Assembly (NCBI RefSeq): GCF_020400585.1
Contig: NZ_JAINVF010000028.1
Location: forward strand, 31,220-95,219
From: Streptomyces sp. NK08204
GTDB lineage: Bacteria > Actinomycetota > Actinomycetes > Streptomycetales > Streptomycetaceae
DNA length: 64,000 nucleotides
Reading direction: 5' to 3'
The stretch's first letter is position 1; every line of letters starts with the position of its first letter. The translations under genes were made by a program, and so were the position numbers. Positions 8,701 through 17,710 of the stretch are shown here, one piece after another. The notes under the pieces were generated by a model. The model did not search any database, had not been told where the DNA came from, and saw only the letters and a list, made by a program, of their open reading frames with translations.

Positions 8701-8808
8701 GGTCTTCGTCCAGGCCCTCGTTCCAACCCTCAGGGCTCTCGACCACCACGACCTAGCCACTGCACCTGTCCTCCGGCACCGTCCTCACGATCCCGGGAGC
8801 ACACCGGT

Positions 8809-9231
8809 ATGAAACTCCCGACCGCACGCTGGCTTTTGACGCCCCTGCGACAGCTGCGCACCCGCCAGCTCATGGCCCGGCACGGGCCGACCCTGCCGTA
8901 TGACACCGCCTGGGCCCTGATCGCCCTGCACGGCGCACCGGACGAAACCGCCCTCGTACGCGCCTGGGCGCACGAGAACCACGGTGCAGCCCCCGGCGTC
9001 CACTACGACCACTGGCACACCCTCAGCACACCGGAACAACACCGCCGCCTCACATGGCTGCGACGGCACGGACGCTCCCCCATCCGGCTCCTGCAACTCG
9101 ACGCCGGCCTCATGCACAGCACGGGACTCCACGTCCTCGGCTGGGGCCGCCCGCTGGACCCTGCCGAACAGCACAGCGCGCAGGCGTTGCGGTTGTCCCG
9201 TCCCGCCAGACGTTCTCCCTGTCACGCTTGA
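8809..9231 (+). CDS. Hypothetical protein
   Basis: 140 residues, basic, with no signal peptide or membrane helix. GGGAG precedes the ATG by about 10 bases. Leu/Arg/His-rich helices dominate (STPEQHRRLTWLRRHGRSP). I do not recognise a family. The last 20 residues (SRPARRSPCHA) look unlike the rest, so the end may have been altered by rearrangement next to the truncated coaD. Confidence 0.45.
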   Translation: MKLPTARWLLTPLRQLRTRQLMARHGPTLPYDTAWALIALHGAPDETALVRAWAHENHGAAPGVHYDHWHTLSTPEQHRRLTWLRRHGRSPIRLLQLDAGLMHSTGLHVLGWGRPLDPAEQHSAQALRLSRPARRSPCHA

Positions 9232-9296
9232 TCTTGGTGGTTCGGCTGCCCTGGCACTTCACTACCGGGGGCGACCGCTTGTTACTCTTTCCGATC

Positions 9297-9722
9297 ATGC
9301 GAGCCCTCTTCCCAGGATCCTTCGACCCGGTCACTCAAGGGCACCAGGACGTACTCCGGCGCGCTGCCCTCTTGTTCGACGAGGTCGTCGTGTGTGTGAT
9401 GTTCAATGCGAACAAGACCGGCCGCTTCCCCATCACGCAACGGCTGGACCGGCTCCGCGCGGCAGCAGCTGACTTGAGCAACGTCACGGTCGACTCCCAC
9501 ACCGGCGGCCTGCTGGTCGACTACTGCCGCCGGGCGGGAATCGACGTCGTCATCCGCGGAGTCCGTGGCGTTCGCGACCTGGACTACGAAATGCCGATGG
9601 CCCGCATGAACCACGAACTGGCCGGAGTCGAAACGTTCTTCATCGCTGCCGACCCCACCCTGGCACACATCTCCTCCACCCTCGTCACCGCGATGGGTCA
9701 ACAGGACCGTGTCCCCGAATGA
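9297..9722 (+). CDS. coaD: Phosphopantetheine adenylyltransferase-like protein, C-terminus replaced
   Basis: 141 residues against about 160 in the family. CoaD makes dephospho-CoA from phosphopantetheine and ATP. The nucleotide-binding T/HxGH motif is present as FPGSFDPVTQGH, with later RGVRGVRDLDYE, and MARMNHELAGVETFF and ISSTLVT. After residue 135 the frame runs into GQQDRVPE and stops, where an IS5-family end begins (9703); the last helix is missing. A full CoaD probably exists elsewhere. The protein may be inactive. Confidence 0.8.
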   Translation: MRALFPGSFDPVTQGHQDVLRRAALLFDEVVVCVMFNANKTGRFPITQRLDRLRAAAADLSNVTVDSHTGGLLVDYCRRAGIDVVIRGVRGVRDLDYEMPMARMNHELAGVETFFIAADPTLAHISSTLVTAMGQQDRVPE

Positions 9723-10000
9723 TGACTTGTGCGAGCCTCTTCCAGCAGCTGGGGGCGGCAGCGAGGGTTCCTGGGCGGACGAGCCGTCTGTCGCAGCAGA
9801 GGGCTGCAGCGAGGCCGGGGGAAGGCCAGGTAGTCAGGGCTGGGGGCGGCCTCCGATCGGGTCCCGGCGGCAGCTGATCGGCGGCATACGGTTCCGGGTC
9901 CGCACCGGGGCGCCATGGCGGAACGTGCCCGTCGAGTACGGGCCATGGGGCCGGATCTACGACCTGTTTCGCCGACGGCAGCGAGACGGCACCTGGCCCG
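9703..10000 (+). mobile_element. IS5-family transposase remnant (N-terminal part)
   Basis: It begins with the end-like AGGACCGTGTCC. A frame on the plus strand gives RRQLIGGIRFRVRTGAPWR then YGPWGRIYDLFRRRQRDGTW, the N-terminal block of IS5-family transposases. The DDE part is absent; the sequence stops near the actP gene. It has removed the end of coaD. Confidence 0.75.
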
Positions 10001-10037
10001 GGGCTTCTCGCGGCATCGCGGGGCCCGTCCGCCCGGG

Positions 10038-11630
10038 TCACTCCGCTGCGATCAGGCAGCTTTCCTCGAACTCGCGGTACGTGGCGACGTCGGCCGTCCT
10101 GGAACTCATGACGGTGCCGAGCCAGCCCAGCAGGAAACCGACCGGGATGGAGACGATGCCCGGGTTCTGCAGGGGGAACCAGGCGAAGTCCGCCGAGGGC
10201 AGCACTGAGGCCGGCGTGGAGGAGACGAGCGGGCCGAACGCGACCAGGAGCAGTGAGCAGCCGAGGCCCCCGTAGAGGGCGAGGAGCGCGCCGGCCGCCG
10301 TGAAGCGCTGCCAGAACAGGGTGTACACGATGGTCGGCACGAGGGACGAGGCGGCGATGGCGAAGGCGAGGAAGGCGAGCGAGGCCGCGTTCCAGTCCCA
10401 GGCCAGCAGTGCGAACAGGATGCCCAGCACACCGACCGCGGCCGCCGAGACGCGCGCGACGGCCACCTCCTCCCGGTCGTGCGTCCGGCCCCTGCGGATG
10501 GCGTGCGCGTACACGTCGTGGGCCAGCGCCGAGGCCGCCGCCAGTGTGACCCCGGCGGCCACGGAGAGGACCGTGGCGAAGACCAGGCAGGAGAAGGCCG
10601 CCATGAGCAGGGTCCCGCCCATCGACTGCGCGAGCAGGAGCACCGCGGAGTTGCCGGTGGGATCGGTCCCCTTGACGGTGCCGGTGCCGACGATCGCGGC
10701 CGCTCCGAGTCCCAGTACGCCGACCGCCAGGCACACGGCGCCGACCAGGCCGATCGTCCACGACACCGCCCTGCGCAACTGACGAGTGGTGGCCGGGGAC
10801 AGCAGGCGCATGACGATGTGCGGGAGTCCCCCCACGCCCAGGGCCATGGAGAGCGCGAGGCTGAAGAAGTCGACCTTGCTGGTGGTGCTGACCCCGAATC
10901 GCAGACCGGGCCGCAGGAAGGCCTGCCCGTGACCGCTGTTCACGGCGGCCGCCCCGAGCAGGCTGTCGCCGCTCCACGTGAAGTGTGCCAGCACCAGGAC
11001 GACGGCCACCGCCACCGCGGCCACCAGCATGACGGTCTTGGCGATCTGGATGAACGTCGTTCCGGGCATGCCGCCGACCGCGACGTAGAAGACCACGAGG
11101 CAGCCGACGGTGGTCACGCAGACGGCGCGCGCGGTGCTCCCCGGCATGCCGGTGAACTGGGCCAGGAGAGCGACGCTCGCCACCAGCTGGGCCACCAGGT
11201 AGAGGAGGGACACCACGAGTGCGCATACCCCGACGGCGAGCCGGACCGGCCGCTGGCCGGCGCGTATCCGCAGGGTGACGGTGTCGCCGAGGGTGAACCG
11301 GCCCGAGTTGCGCAGCGGTTCGGCGATCAGCAGCAGGACCATGATCCAGCCGACGGCGGTGCCCACCAGGTACAGCAGACCGTCGTAGCCGGTCAGGCAG
11401 ACGAGCCCCGTACTGCCCAGCAGCGTCGCGGCGGAGATGTAGTCGCCGCACATCGCCATGCCGTACCGCAGCGGTGACAGCTTGCGGCTGCCGATGTAGA
11501 ACGCGTTGAGCTCGTCGCGGTGGGGACTGGCGATGATGGCCGTGAACATGGTGACGGCGAGGAAGACGAGGAACAGCACCAGTGGCAGCCGCGTCTGGCT
11601 GAGGGGGATGGCGCCCCAGGCGATGGTCAC
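10038..11630 (-). CDS. actP: Sodium:solute symporter, acetate permease type
   Basis: 530 residues with about 13 membrane helices. ActP-type marks: SPHRDELNAFYIGSRKLSP early, GDYISAATLLGSTGL, a GGMPGTTFIQIAKT helix and KVDFFSLALSMALGVGGLPH. It imports acetate (and related short acids) with sodium. The ATG overlaps the DUF485 stop by four bases; DUF485 proteins usually partner ActP. It ends the operon that starts at 15456 and includes acs. Confidence 0.9.
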   Translation of the reverse strand: MTIAWGAIPLSQTRLPLVLFLVFLAVTMFTAIIASPHRDELNAFYIGSRKLSPLRYGMAMCGDYISAATLLGSTGLVCLTGYDGLLYLVGTAVGWIMVLLLIAEPLRNSGRFTLGDTVTLRIRAGQRPVRLAVGVCALVVSLLYLVAQLVASVALLAQFTGMPGSTARAVCVTTVGCLVVFYVAVGGMPGTTFIQIAKTVMLVAAVAVAVVLVLAHFTWSGDSLLGAAAVNSGHGQAFLRPGLRFGVSTTSKVDFFSLALSMALGVGGLPHIVMRLLSPATTRQLRRAVSWTIGLVGAVCLAVGVLGLGAAAIVGTGTVKGTDPTGNSAVLLLAQSMGGTLLMAAFSCLVFATVLSVAAGVTLAAASALAHDVYAHAIRRGRTHDREEVAVARVSAAAVGVLGILFALLAWDWNAASLAFLAFAIAASSLVPTIVYTLFWQRFTAAGALLALYGGLGCSLLLVAFGPLVSSTPASVLPSADFAWFPLQNPGIVSIPVGFLLGWLGTVMSSRTADVATYREFEESCLIAAE

Positions 11631-12016
11631 CGCTCACTCCTTGTGGCGCCCACTCGGTGGTGGGCGCGCAGTTCCTCGGCGAGCGGGTCGAACCGGGTGC
11701 GCATGTACCTCTCGTAGTACCACGCGGTGAGGAACAGGGCGGCGAACAGCGCCAGTCCCAGCGCGAGTCCGAGGGTGACATGCCCGAACAGCGGGAGGTC
11801 CATCAGTCCGGGCACGAGGTCGGACAGCAGGATGAGGAGCAGATATCCGCCCACGACGGCGACCGCGGCCGGCGTTCCGAAGGCGAGGCGGATGCGACGC
11901 AGTTCGCGCACGTCCGCTCCGCCGTTCGCCGGTGCGGGCGGCGGCCCGAACTGGGCCGCCGTCCCCGGGTGACCGCCCGGCTCGTGGTGCGTCGCGGGCT
12001 GGAAGAACCCGCTCAC
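11627..12016 (-). CDS. DUF485 membrane protein
   Basis: 129 residues from a GTG at 12016. Two membrane helices (AVAVVGGYLLLILLSDLV and VTLGLALGLALFAALFLTAW) flank a short loop, then the family's YYERYMRTRFDPLAEELRA cytosolic tail. DUF485 proteins are encoded beside actP and are thought to help the symporter. Four-base overlaps with adk before and actP after show tight translational coupling. Confidence 0.88.
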   Translation of the reverse strand: MSGFFQPATHHEPGGHPGTAAQFGPPPAPANGGADVRELRRIRLAFGTPAAVAVVGGYLLLILLSDLVPGLMDLPLFGHVTLGLALGLALFAALFLTAWYYERYMRTRFDPLAEELRAHHRVGATRSER

Positions 12017-12666
12017 ACTGTCACCGCCGCCAGCGCCGAGCGCATCCGGCCGAAGACCTCCGGCACCGTTCCTGTCGCGTCCACGTGGGACAGCAGTCCC
12101 CGGTTCGCGTACCAGCGCAGCAGCGGGACGGTCTGCTCGCCGTACACCGTGAGACGCCGCACCACGGTCTCCTCGGTGTCGTCGGCACGTCTGAGGAGTG
12201 GGCCCGCGCACCCGTCGCACCGGTCCGCGACGCGGGGCGGAGAGAACACGGCGTGCACGGTCGTCCCGCACGCAGGGCACATGCGCCGACCCGTCAGCCG
12301 CTGCACGATCTCCTCGTCCGGCATGTCGAGGGCGATCACCGCGTCGAGTGCGGTCCCGCTCTCTGCCAGGGCCTCCGACAGCAGCTCGGCCTGCCGTACG
12401 GTGCGGGGAAAGCCGTCGAGCAGGAAGCCGTCCGCCGCGTCGGGCTCGCCCAGACGCCGGGTGACGACGGCCGTGGTCAGCTCGTCGGGCACCAGCTCGC
12501 CCGCTTCCGTGTGCCGTCGCACAAGGTCACCGATCTCGGTCCCCCGGCCGATCTCCGCGCGGAACAGGTCCCCGCTGGAGATCGCCGGTACGGACAGGAG
12601 GTCGGCCAGGATACGGGCCTGTGTGCCCTTGCCCGCTCCCGGTGGGCCGATCAGAACGATGCGCAT
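12013..12666 (-). CDS. adk: Adenylate kinase
   Basis: 217 residues, full length. P-loop GPPGAGKGT, AMP-binding region SSGDLFR, DGFPRT, and a zinc LID with CPAC and CDGC. It interconverts AMP + ATP and 2 ADP. Its position directly behind acetyl-CoA synthetase is telling, because Acs releases AMP; this copy is probably dedicated to acetate growth, with the housekeeping adk elsewhere (normally by secY). GTGA overlap with the DUF485 gene downstream. Confidence 0.93.
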   Translation of the reverse strand: MRIVLIGPPGAGKGTQARILADLLSVPAISSGDLFRAEIGRGTEIGDLVRRHTEAGELVPDELTTAVVTRRLGEPDAADGFLLDGFPRTVRQAELLSEALAESGTALDAVIALDMPDEEIVQRLTGRRMCPACGTTVHAVFSPPRVADRCDGCAGPLLRRADDTEETVVRRLTVYGEQTVPLLRWYANRGLLSHVDATGTVPEVFGRMRSALAAVTV

Positions 12667-12726
12667 CTCAGTCCCTGGTTGGTGATCATTTCCGTGGTTC
12701 AGTCCCTCGGTTCGTTCCGTGGTCCG

Positions 12727-12796
12727 GTCCGTGGTCCGGCCTGTGGTCCGTGGCCCGGTCCGTGGTCCGGCCTGTGGTCCGTGGCCCGGTCCGTGG
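12727..12796. repeat. 31-bp tandem repeat between acs and adk
   Basis: Two exact 31-bp copies (12727-12757 and 12758-12788), starting GTCCGTGGTCCGG, plus eight bases of a third. Looser GTGGTCC units precede them from about 12710. It lies in the 131-bp acs-adk spacer, is not in either gene, and could change the mRNA structure between them. Confidence 0.85.
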
Positions 12797-12797
12797 C

Positions 12798-14753
12798 TCA
12801 GTCCTCGGCCGGCGCGGCGGGCAGCTGGGCCTGTATCAGGTCCATGACGCCGGAGTCGGTGAGAGTCGTGACATCGCCCAGTGCGCGGTTCTCGGCGACG
12901 TCGCGCAGCAGACGGCGCATGATCTTGCCGGAGCGGGTCTTGGGCAGCTCCGCCACCGACAGGACCCGCTTCGGCTTGGCGATCGGGCCGAGCGTGGCGC
13001 CGACGTGATGGCGCAGTTCCGCCACGAGACCGTCGTCCTCCGCGGCCGTCGCACGAAGGATCACGAAGGCGACGATCGCCTGCCCGGTCGTCTCGTCCGC
13101 CGCGCCGACGACGGCGGCTTCCGCCACCGCCGGGTGCGAGACCAGCGCCGACTCGACCTCCGTGGTGGAGATGTTGTGCCCGGACACCACCATCACGTCG
13201 TCGACCCGGCCCAGCAGCCAGATGTCGCCGTCCTCGTCCCTCTTCGCGCCGTCCCCGGCGAAGTAGCGGCCCTCGAAGCGGGACCAGTAGGTGTCGAGGA
13301 AGCGCTGGTCGTCGCCCCAGATGGTGCGGAGCATCGAGGGCCAGGGCTCGGTGAGCACCAGGTAGCCGCCGGAGCCGTTCGGGACCTCGGCCTCCTCGTC
13401 GTCGACGACGGTCGCGGCGATGCCGGGCAGCGCGCGCTGGGCGGAGCCCGGCTTGGTCTCCGTCACGCCGGGCAGCGGGGAGATCATCATCGCGCCGGTC
13501 TCGGTCTGCCACCAGGTGTCCACGATCGGGCAGCGGCCACCGCCGATGTGCTCGCGGTACCAGACCCACGCCTCGGGGTTGATCGGCTCGCCGCAGCTGC
13601 CCAGCACCCGCAGCGAGGACAGGTCGAACTTGGCGGGGATGGTCTCGCCCCACTTCATGAACGTACGGATCGCGGTGGGTGCCGTGTACAGGAGGGTCAC
13701 GCCGTACTTCTCGACGATCTCCCAGAAACGTCCCTGGTGCGGGGTGTCCGGCGTGCCCTCGTACAGCACCTGCGTCGCGCCGTTGGCCAGCGGCCCGTAC
13801 ACGATGTACGAGTGCCCGGTGACCCAGCCGATGTCCGCCGTGCACCAGTAGACGTCGGTCTCCGGCTTGAGGTCGAAGACCGCGTGGTGGGTGTAGGCGA
13901 CCTGGGTGAGGTAGCCGCCGGAGGTGTGCAGGATGCCCTTCGGCTTACCCGTGGTGCCGGAGGTGTACAGGATGAACAGCGGGTGCTCCGCCTCGAACGC
14001 CTCCGGGGTGTGGTCGGCCGACTGCCGCCCGACGATGTCGTGCCACCAGACGTCGCGGCCCTCCGTCCAGCCGACCTCCTGGCCGGTGCGGCGGACGACG
14101 AGCACCTTCGCCACGCCGGCGGCGCGGCCGAGGGCCTCGTCCACGGCGGGCTTGAGCGCGGACGGCTTGCCGCGGCGGTAGCCGCCGTCGGCGGTGATGA
14201 CGACCTTCGCGTCGGCGTCCTCGATACGGGTCGCGATCGCGTCGGCGGAGAAGCCGCCGAAGACGACCGAGTGCGCGGCGCCGATGCGGGCGCAGGCCAG
14301 CATCGCGATGACGGCCTCGGGGATCATCGGCAGGTAGACGGCGACCCGGTCCTCCGCGCCGACGCCCAGCTCGGTGAGGGCGTTGGCCGCCCTGCACACC
14401 TCCTGCTTCAGCTCGGCGTAGGTGATCGCCCGGCTGTCGCCGGGCTCACCCTCGAAGTGGATGGCGACGCGGTCGCCGAGGCCCGCCTCGACGTGCCGGT
14501 CCACGCAGTTGTACGCCACGTTGAGCCTGCCGTCCGCGAACCACTTGGCGAACGGAGGGTTCGACCAGTCCAGCGTCTGAGCAGGCTCCTCGGCCCAGCT
14601 CAGCCGCCGGGCCTGCGCGGCCCAGAAGCCGAGCCTGTCGGCCTCGGCCTGCTCGTACGCCTCCGCCGTGGCGTTGGCGGCGGCGGCCAGCTCGGCCGGC
14701 GGGGCGAACCGCCGTTCCTCCTTCAGCAGGTTGGCCAGGCTGTCGTTGCTCAT
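12798..14753 (-). CDS. acs: Acetyl-CoA synthetase (AMP-forming)
   Basis: 651 residues, full length. ANL-family marks: YTSGTTGKPKG (P-loop), WWQTETGA, YFAGDGAKRDEDG, GRVDDVMVVSGHNIS and the C-terminal PKTRSGKIMRR, whose last lysine is the regulatory acetylation site in the family. It turns acetate, ATP and CoA into acetyl-CoA, AMP and PPi. It follows the acetate channel gene by 49 bp and precedes adk. Confidence 0.96.
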   Translation of the reverse strand: MSNDSLANLLKEERRFAPPAELAAAANATAEAYEQAEADRLGFWAAQARRLSWAEEPAQTLDWSNPPFAKWFADGRLNVAYNCVDRHVEAGLGDRVAIHFEGEPGDSRAITYAELKQEVCRAANALTELGVGAEDRVAVYLPMIPEAVIAMLACARIGAAHSVVFGGFSADAIATRIEDADAKVVITADGGYRRGKPSALKPAVDEALGRAAGVAKVLVVRRTGQEVGWTEGRDVWWHDIVGRQSADHTPEAFEAEHPLFILYTSGTTGKPKGILHTSGGYLTQVAYTHHAVFDLKPETDVYWCTADIGWVTGHSYIVYGPLANGATQVLYEGTPDTPHQGRFWEIVEKYGVTLLYTAPTAIRTFMKWGETIPAKFDLSSLRVLGSCGEPINPEAWVWYREHIGGGRCPIVDTWWQTETGAMMISPLPGVTETKPGSAQRALPGIAATVVDDEEAEVPNGSGGYLVLTEPWPSMLRTIWGDDQRFLDTYWSRFEGRYFAGDGAKRDEDGDIWLLGRVDDVMVVSGHNISTTEVESALVSHPAVAEAAVVGAADETTGQAIVAFVILRATAAEDDGLVAELRHHVGATLGPIAKPKRVLSVAELPKTRSGKIMRRLLRDVAENRALGDVTTLTDSGVMDLIQAQLPAAPAED

Positions 14754-14802
14754 GGGAACTCCCTCGTGGTCGGGCGGGCGGTCGGCAGGTCGGTGGGGGT
14801 GA

Positions 14803-15456
14803 TCAGGCCGAGAAAGGCCACGTGGGCAGGGACTTGTTCTTCCAGGTGGCGTTGGCCACCCCGGCGAACGAGCCGTACCAGGCGAGCAGTGCGGTGATCA
14901 GGCCTGCCCAGCCGCCCGCGTGCCCCAGCTCCGCGTTCTCGCCCAGCTTTCCGGCGGTGAGCAGCACGAAGGTGACCGACAGCACCGAGAACACAGCGAG
15001 CAGGACGCCGTTGATCCGGGCGGCGACGATCGTCATGAAGGCCGTGAAGATCGTCCAGGCGAGCAGGAACAGGCCGGTCGCCTGGTAGGCGTGGGCCGCC
15101 GGCAGCTTCGGGGCGACGAACTGGACGTAGCTGGCGAAGGAGAGCCAGAAGGCGCCGTACGAGGTGAACGCCAGTGCGCCGAAGGTGTTGTTCTTGCGGA
15201 ACTCCCACATTCCGGCGAGCACCTGGACGGTGCCGCCGTACCACAGCGCGAGCGGCAGCACCACGGCCTCCAGCGACGCGTCCTTGATCAGTCCGGCGTT
15301 GAAGACGGAGAGCACGAAGGTGGTGAGGGCGAACGCCGCCAGGCCCAGGGGACCGGGGTCGGCGATCGGGGGGTGCTGCACCTCGGGCGCGGCCGGGGCC
15401 GGCTGGGAGGAGGCGGCGGGCCGCTCGTCGGTGACAGGCGTCTGAATCTGGGTCAT
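14803..15456 (-). CDS. GPR1/FUN34/YaaH (SatP) family acetate transporter
   Basis: 217 residues. After a Pro/Ala-rich N-terminus come six membrane helices. Family marks are NPGPLGL-like ADPGPLGLAAFALTTFVLS, and an FGALAFTSYGAFWLSF helix. It is an acetate/proton channel-like carrier. The ATG at 15456 was chosen because the upstream frame has non-coding composition. It is the first gene of the acetate operon; the promoter should lie in 15457-15640. Confidence 0.9.
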   Translation of the reverse strand: MTQIQTPVTDERPAASSQPAPAAPEVQHPPIADPGPLGLAAFALTTFVLSVFNAGLIKDASLEAVVLPLALWYGGTVQVLAGMWEFRKNNTFGALAFTSYGAFWLSFASYVQFVAPKLPAAHAYQATGLFLLAWTIFTAFMTIVAARINGVLLAVFSVLSVTFVLLTAGKLGENAELGHAGGWAGLITALLAWYGSFAGVANATWKNKSLPTWPFSA

Positions 15457-15639
15457 GGCGCAGTCCTGGGGTCGGGAGGCCTGTTCGGCGTGGGTGCGGG
15501 GACGGGGCGGTGCGGGGCCACGGATGGGGACGGTGGCGGGAGGTGCGGTGTGTGGTGCGCAGCAGGCGGCGGGTCGGCTCGGGTTCGTGGCCTGGAACGC
15601 GCTGAAGCCCGCTGGGTGAGGAGCGGAACGTCCGGCTGC

Positions 15640-15657
15640 CGCTCCCTGTTGGGAGCG
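15640..15657 (-). terminator. Hairpin after the second symporter gene
   Basis: CGCTCCC-TGTT-GGGAGCG, a perfect 7-bp stem with a four-base loop, about 100 bp past the stop of the 15754-17319 gene. It would separate that operon from the acetate operon. Confidence 0.6.
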
Positions 15658-15753
15658 CGGCTTGGCGGCCGGGTGTTTCCGTGTGTCTCGCTCTGGGCGG
15701 TTACTGTGCGGCACGCACGCCGTGACCGGGAGCCCCCCTGCAGAACTTGTCGG

Positions 15754-17319
15754 TCAGTGGTGCCCGTCGCGCGACCGACGGACGGCGCTGGGGGACGAAC
15801 GGTCGCCTGCCACGGTCGAGCGGCCCTGCGTGCCGGCTTCCAGTGCCTCCGGCAGATGCAGGCGTGCCAGCATCACGGAGGTTCCCGCGGGCACCCTGCC
15901 GGGCGTGGCGAGTGACACCCCCACCATGGTCGCGAACGCCGCCGGCACACTCCAGGCCGCGGGCTCGGCGAGCAGGATCCCGGCCCAGCCCGGCCCGCCC
16001 GCTCCCAGCAGCGTGAACGTCGCTGCCGTCACCGACAGCCCGCCTCCGACCAGCATCCCGGTGACGGCTCCGAGGGCGGTCAGCCGCCGCCACCAGATGC
16101 CCAGCACCAGCAGCGGGCAGAACGTGGAGGCGGCCACCGAGAAGATCAGACCGACCTCGTGGGCCACGGAGACTCCGCCGCTCGACAGGAGCAGCGCGAT
16201 CCCGCAGGGCGCGAGCACGGCCAGCGCGGAGGCCCGGCGGAAGCCGCGTACGTCCCCGCCCAGGAGGTCCTGGGAGAGGACGGCGGCCACCGACAGGGCC
16301 AGCCCGGAACATGTCGACAGGAAGGCGGCGAAGGCACCCGCGACCACCAGAGCCGTCAGCAGCTGGCCCACGGTGCCCGGCACCAGCCGTCCGGGCAGCA
16401 GCAGCACCACGGTGTCCGCCTGGTCCGCTCCGGCGGGATGGGGCGCGTAGAGCCGTCCCAGCCCGCCGTACACCTCGGGCAGCAGGTAGAAGGCGCCGAG
16501 CAGGCCGAGGACGCCCACCGTCGTCCGGCGGGCCGCCCGGCCGTCGGGGTTGGTGTAGAAGCGGGCGATGACGTGCGGCAGTCCCATCGCTCCGAGGAAG
16601 GTGGCCACCATCAGCGAGTACACGGTGTAGAGCGCCTGCCCGCCGCCCTGATCGGCCGCCGCGTGGGCGGGGGGCGCGTGGGCGGGGGGCGGGCTGCCGC
16701 CCGGGTGCCAGGCGCCGCGCCAGACGAGCAGCAGGACGATCGCCGGGACGGCGAGCGCGGCGAGCTTCAGCCAGAACTGGACGGCCTGGACGAGCGTGAC
16801 GCTGCGCATGCCTCCGGCGATCACGCTGACCAGCACCACCGCGGTCACCAGCACGGCTCCCGACCAGGCGGGTGCTCCGAGGGCGGCGTGCAGGGCCAGT
16901 CCCGCGCCCTGGAGCTGCGGTATCTGGTAGAGCCACCCGATGAGTACCACGAAGGCGGTGGCCGTCCGCCGTACCGCCAGTGACCCGAGGCGGGCCTCGG
17001 CGAAGTCGGAGACCGTGTAGGCCCCCGACCGGCGCAGCGGCGCGGCCACCAGGACGAGCAGCAGCAGGTAGCCGGCCGTGTACCCGATGCCGTACCAGAG
17101 CATCGTGCTTCCGTAGGCCACCAGCAGCCCGGCGATGCCCAGGTACGAGGCGGCCGACAGGTACTCGCCGCTGACGGCGGCGGCGTTCCGCAGCGGCGAG
17201 ACCGTACGGGAGGCGACGTAGAAGTCCGGTGTGGAACGGGCTCGCAGGCCGTAGCCGCCGACGACCACCGTGACGGCGACGACCAGCAGGACGGCGGTCA
17301 GGTTTCCCGGTGTGCTCAT
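15754..17319 (-). CDS. Sodium:solute symporter family protein (second copy)
   Basis: 521 residues, about 13 helices. It starts like ActP relatives (RSTPDFYVASRTVSPLRNAA, GEYLSAASYLGIAGL) and has GGMRSVTLVQAVQFWLK and GLPHVIARFYTNPDG. A low-complexity loop has the small repeat PPAHAPPAHA. It is clearly a paralogue of the 10038 gene, but the substrate may differ (acetate, pyruvate or another monocarboxylate). Its operon begins with a LytS/LytTR pair, which in other bacteria controls pyruvate or acetate carriers. Confidence 0.87.
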   Translation of the reverse strand: MSTPGNLTAVLLVVAVTVVVGGYGLRARSTPDFYVASRTVSPLRNAAAVSGEYLSAASYLGIAGLLVAYGSTMLWYGIGYTAGYLLLLVLVAAPLRRSGAYTVSDFAEARLGSLAVRRTATAFVVLIGWLYQIPQLQGAGLALHAALGAPAWSGAVLVTAVVLVSVIAGGMRSVTLVQAVQFWLKLAALAVPAIVLLLVWRGAWHPGGSPPPAHAPPAHAAADQGGGQALYTVYSLMVATFLGAMGLPHVIARFYTNPDGRAARRTTVGVLGLLGAFYLLPEVYGGLGRLYAPHPAGADQADTVVLLLPGRLVPGTVGQLLTALVVAGAFAAFLSTCSGLALSVAAVLSQDLLGGDVRGFRRASALAVLAPCGIALLLSSGGVSVAHEVGLIFSVAASTFCPLLVLGIWWRRLTALGAVTGMLVGGGLSVTAATFTLLGAGGPGWAGILLAEPAAWSVPAAFATMVGVSLATPGRVPAGTSVMLARLHLPEALEAGTQGRSTVAGDRSSPSAVRRSRDGHH

Positions 17320-17335
17320 GAGCGGTGCCGGTGTG

Positions 17336-17710
17336 TCATGAGCGGTGGACGTGCTCGACGAAGTCGCGCTCGTGGCGCTCCGCCCGGCGCACGTAGCAGG
17401 CTCCGGCGGTCACCAGCAGCGCGTAGACCGGAAGTCCCAGGATCAGCCAGGGCAGGCCGATCCCCCACACCCGCGCCTCGTGCGGCATCGTTGACCGTCC
17501 GATCAGCAACGGCAGGGCGGCCAGCGGCACGCAGACCGCGGCGCAGACGAGCAGCGCCAGCCGGAGCTGGGTACGCATCAGCGCCTTCACGTACACCTCG
17601 CCGAGCGGGGTCTGTTCGTGGACGTCGCGTACGGCCGCGTCCCGCCGGCCGGGCCGGGCGGCGCGGGTGCGCGGGTGGGTCACGCTCACGCGCCGGGACG
17701 GCTCACCCAT
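17336..17710 (-). CDS. Small membrane protein, likely symporter partner
   Basis: 124 residues. A basic N-terminus, then two hydrophobic helices (LALLVCAAVCVPLAALPLL and WLILGLPVYALLVTAGA) and a charged tail RRAERHERDFVEHVH. The layout equals the DUF485-type partner of ActP symporters, though the sequence is divergent. It overlaps the response regulator stop by eight bases and precedes the symporter by 16 bp. Confidence 0.8.
   Translation of the reverse strand: MGEPSRRVSVTHPRTRAARPGRRDAAVRDVHEQTPLGEVYVKALMRTQLRLALLVCAAVCVPLAALPLLIGRSTMPHEARVWGIGLPWLILGLPVYALLVTAGACYVRRAERHERDFVEHVHRS

Noticed and set aside
12727..12796. Possible CRISPR-like repeat array
   Set aside because: The copies are directly adjacent without spacers and lie between operon genes; this is a plain tandem repeat.
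13945..14397. Arg/His-rich frame opposite acs
   Set aside because: It overlaps the intact acs gene in another frame and has shadow composition.
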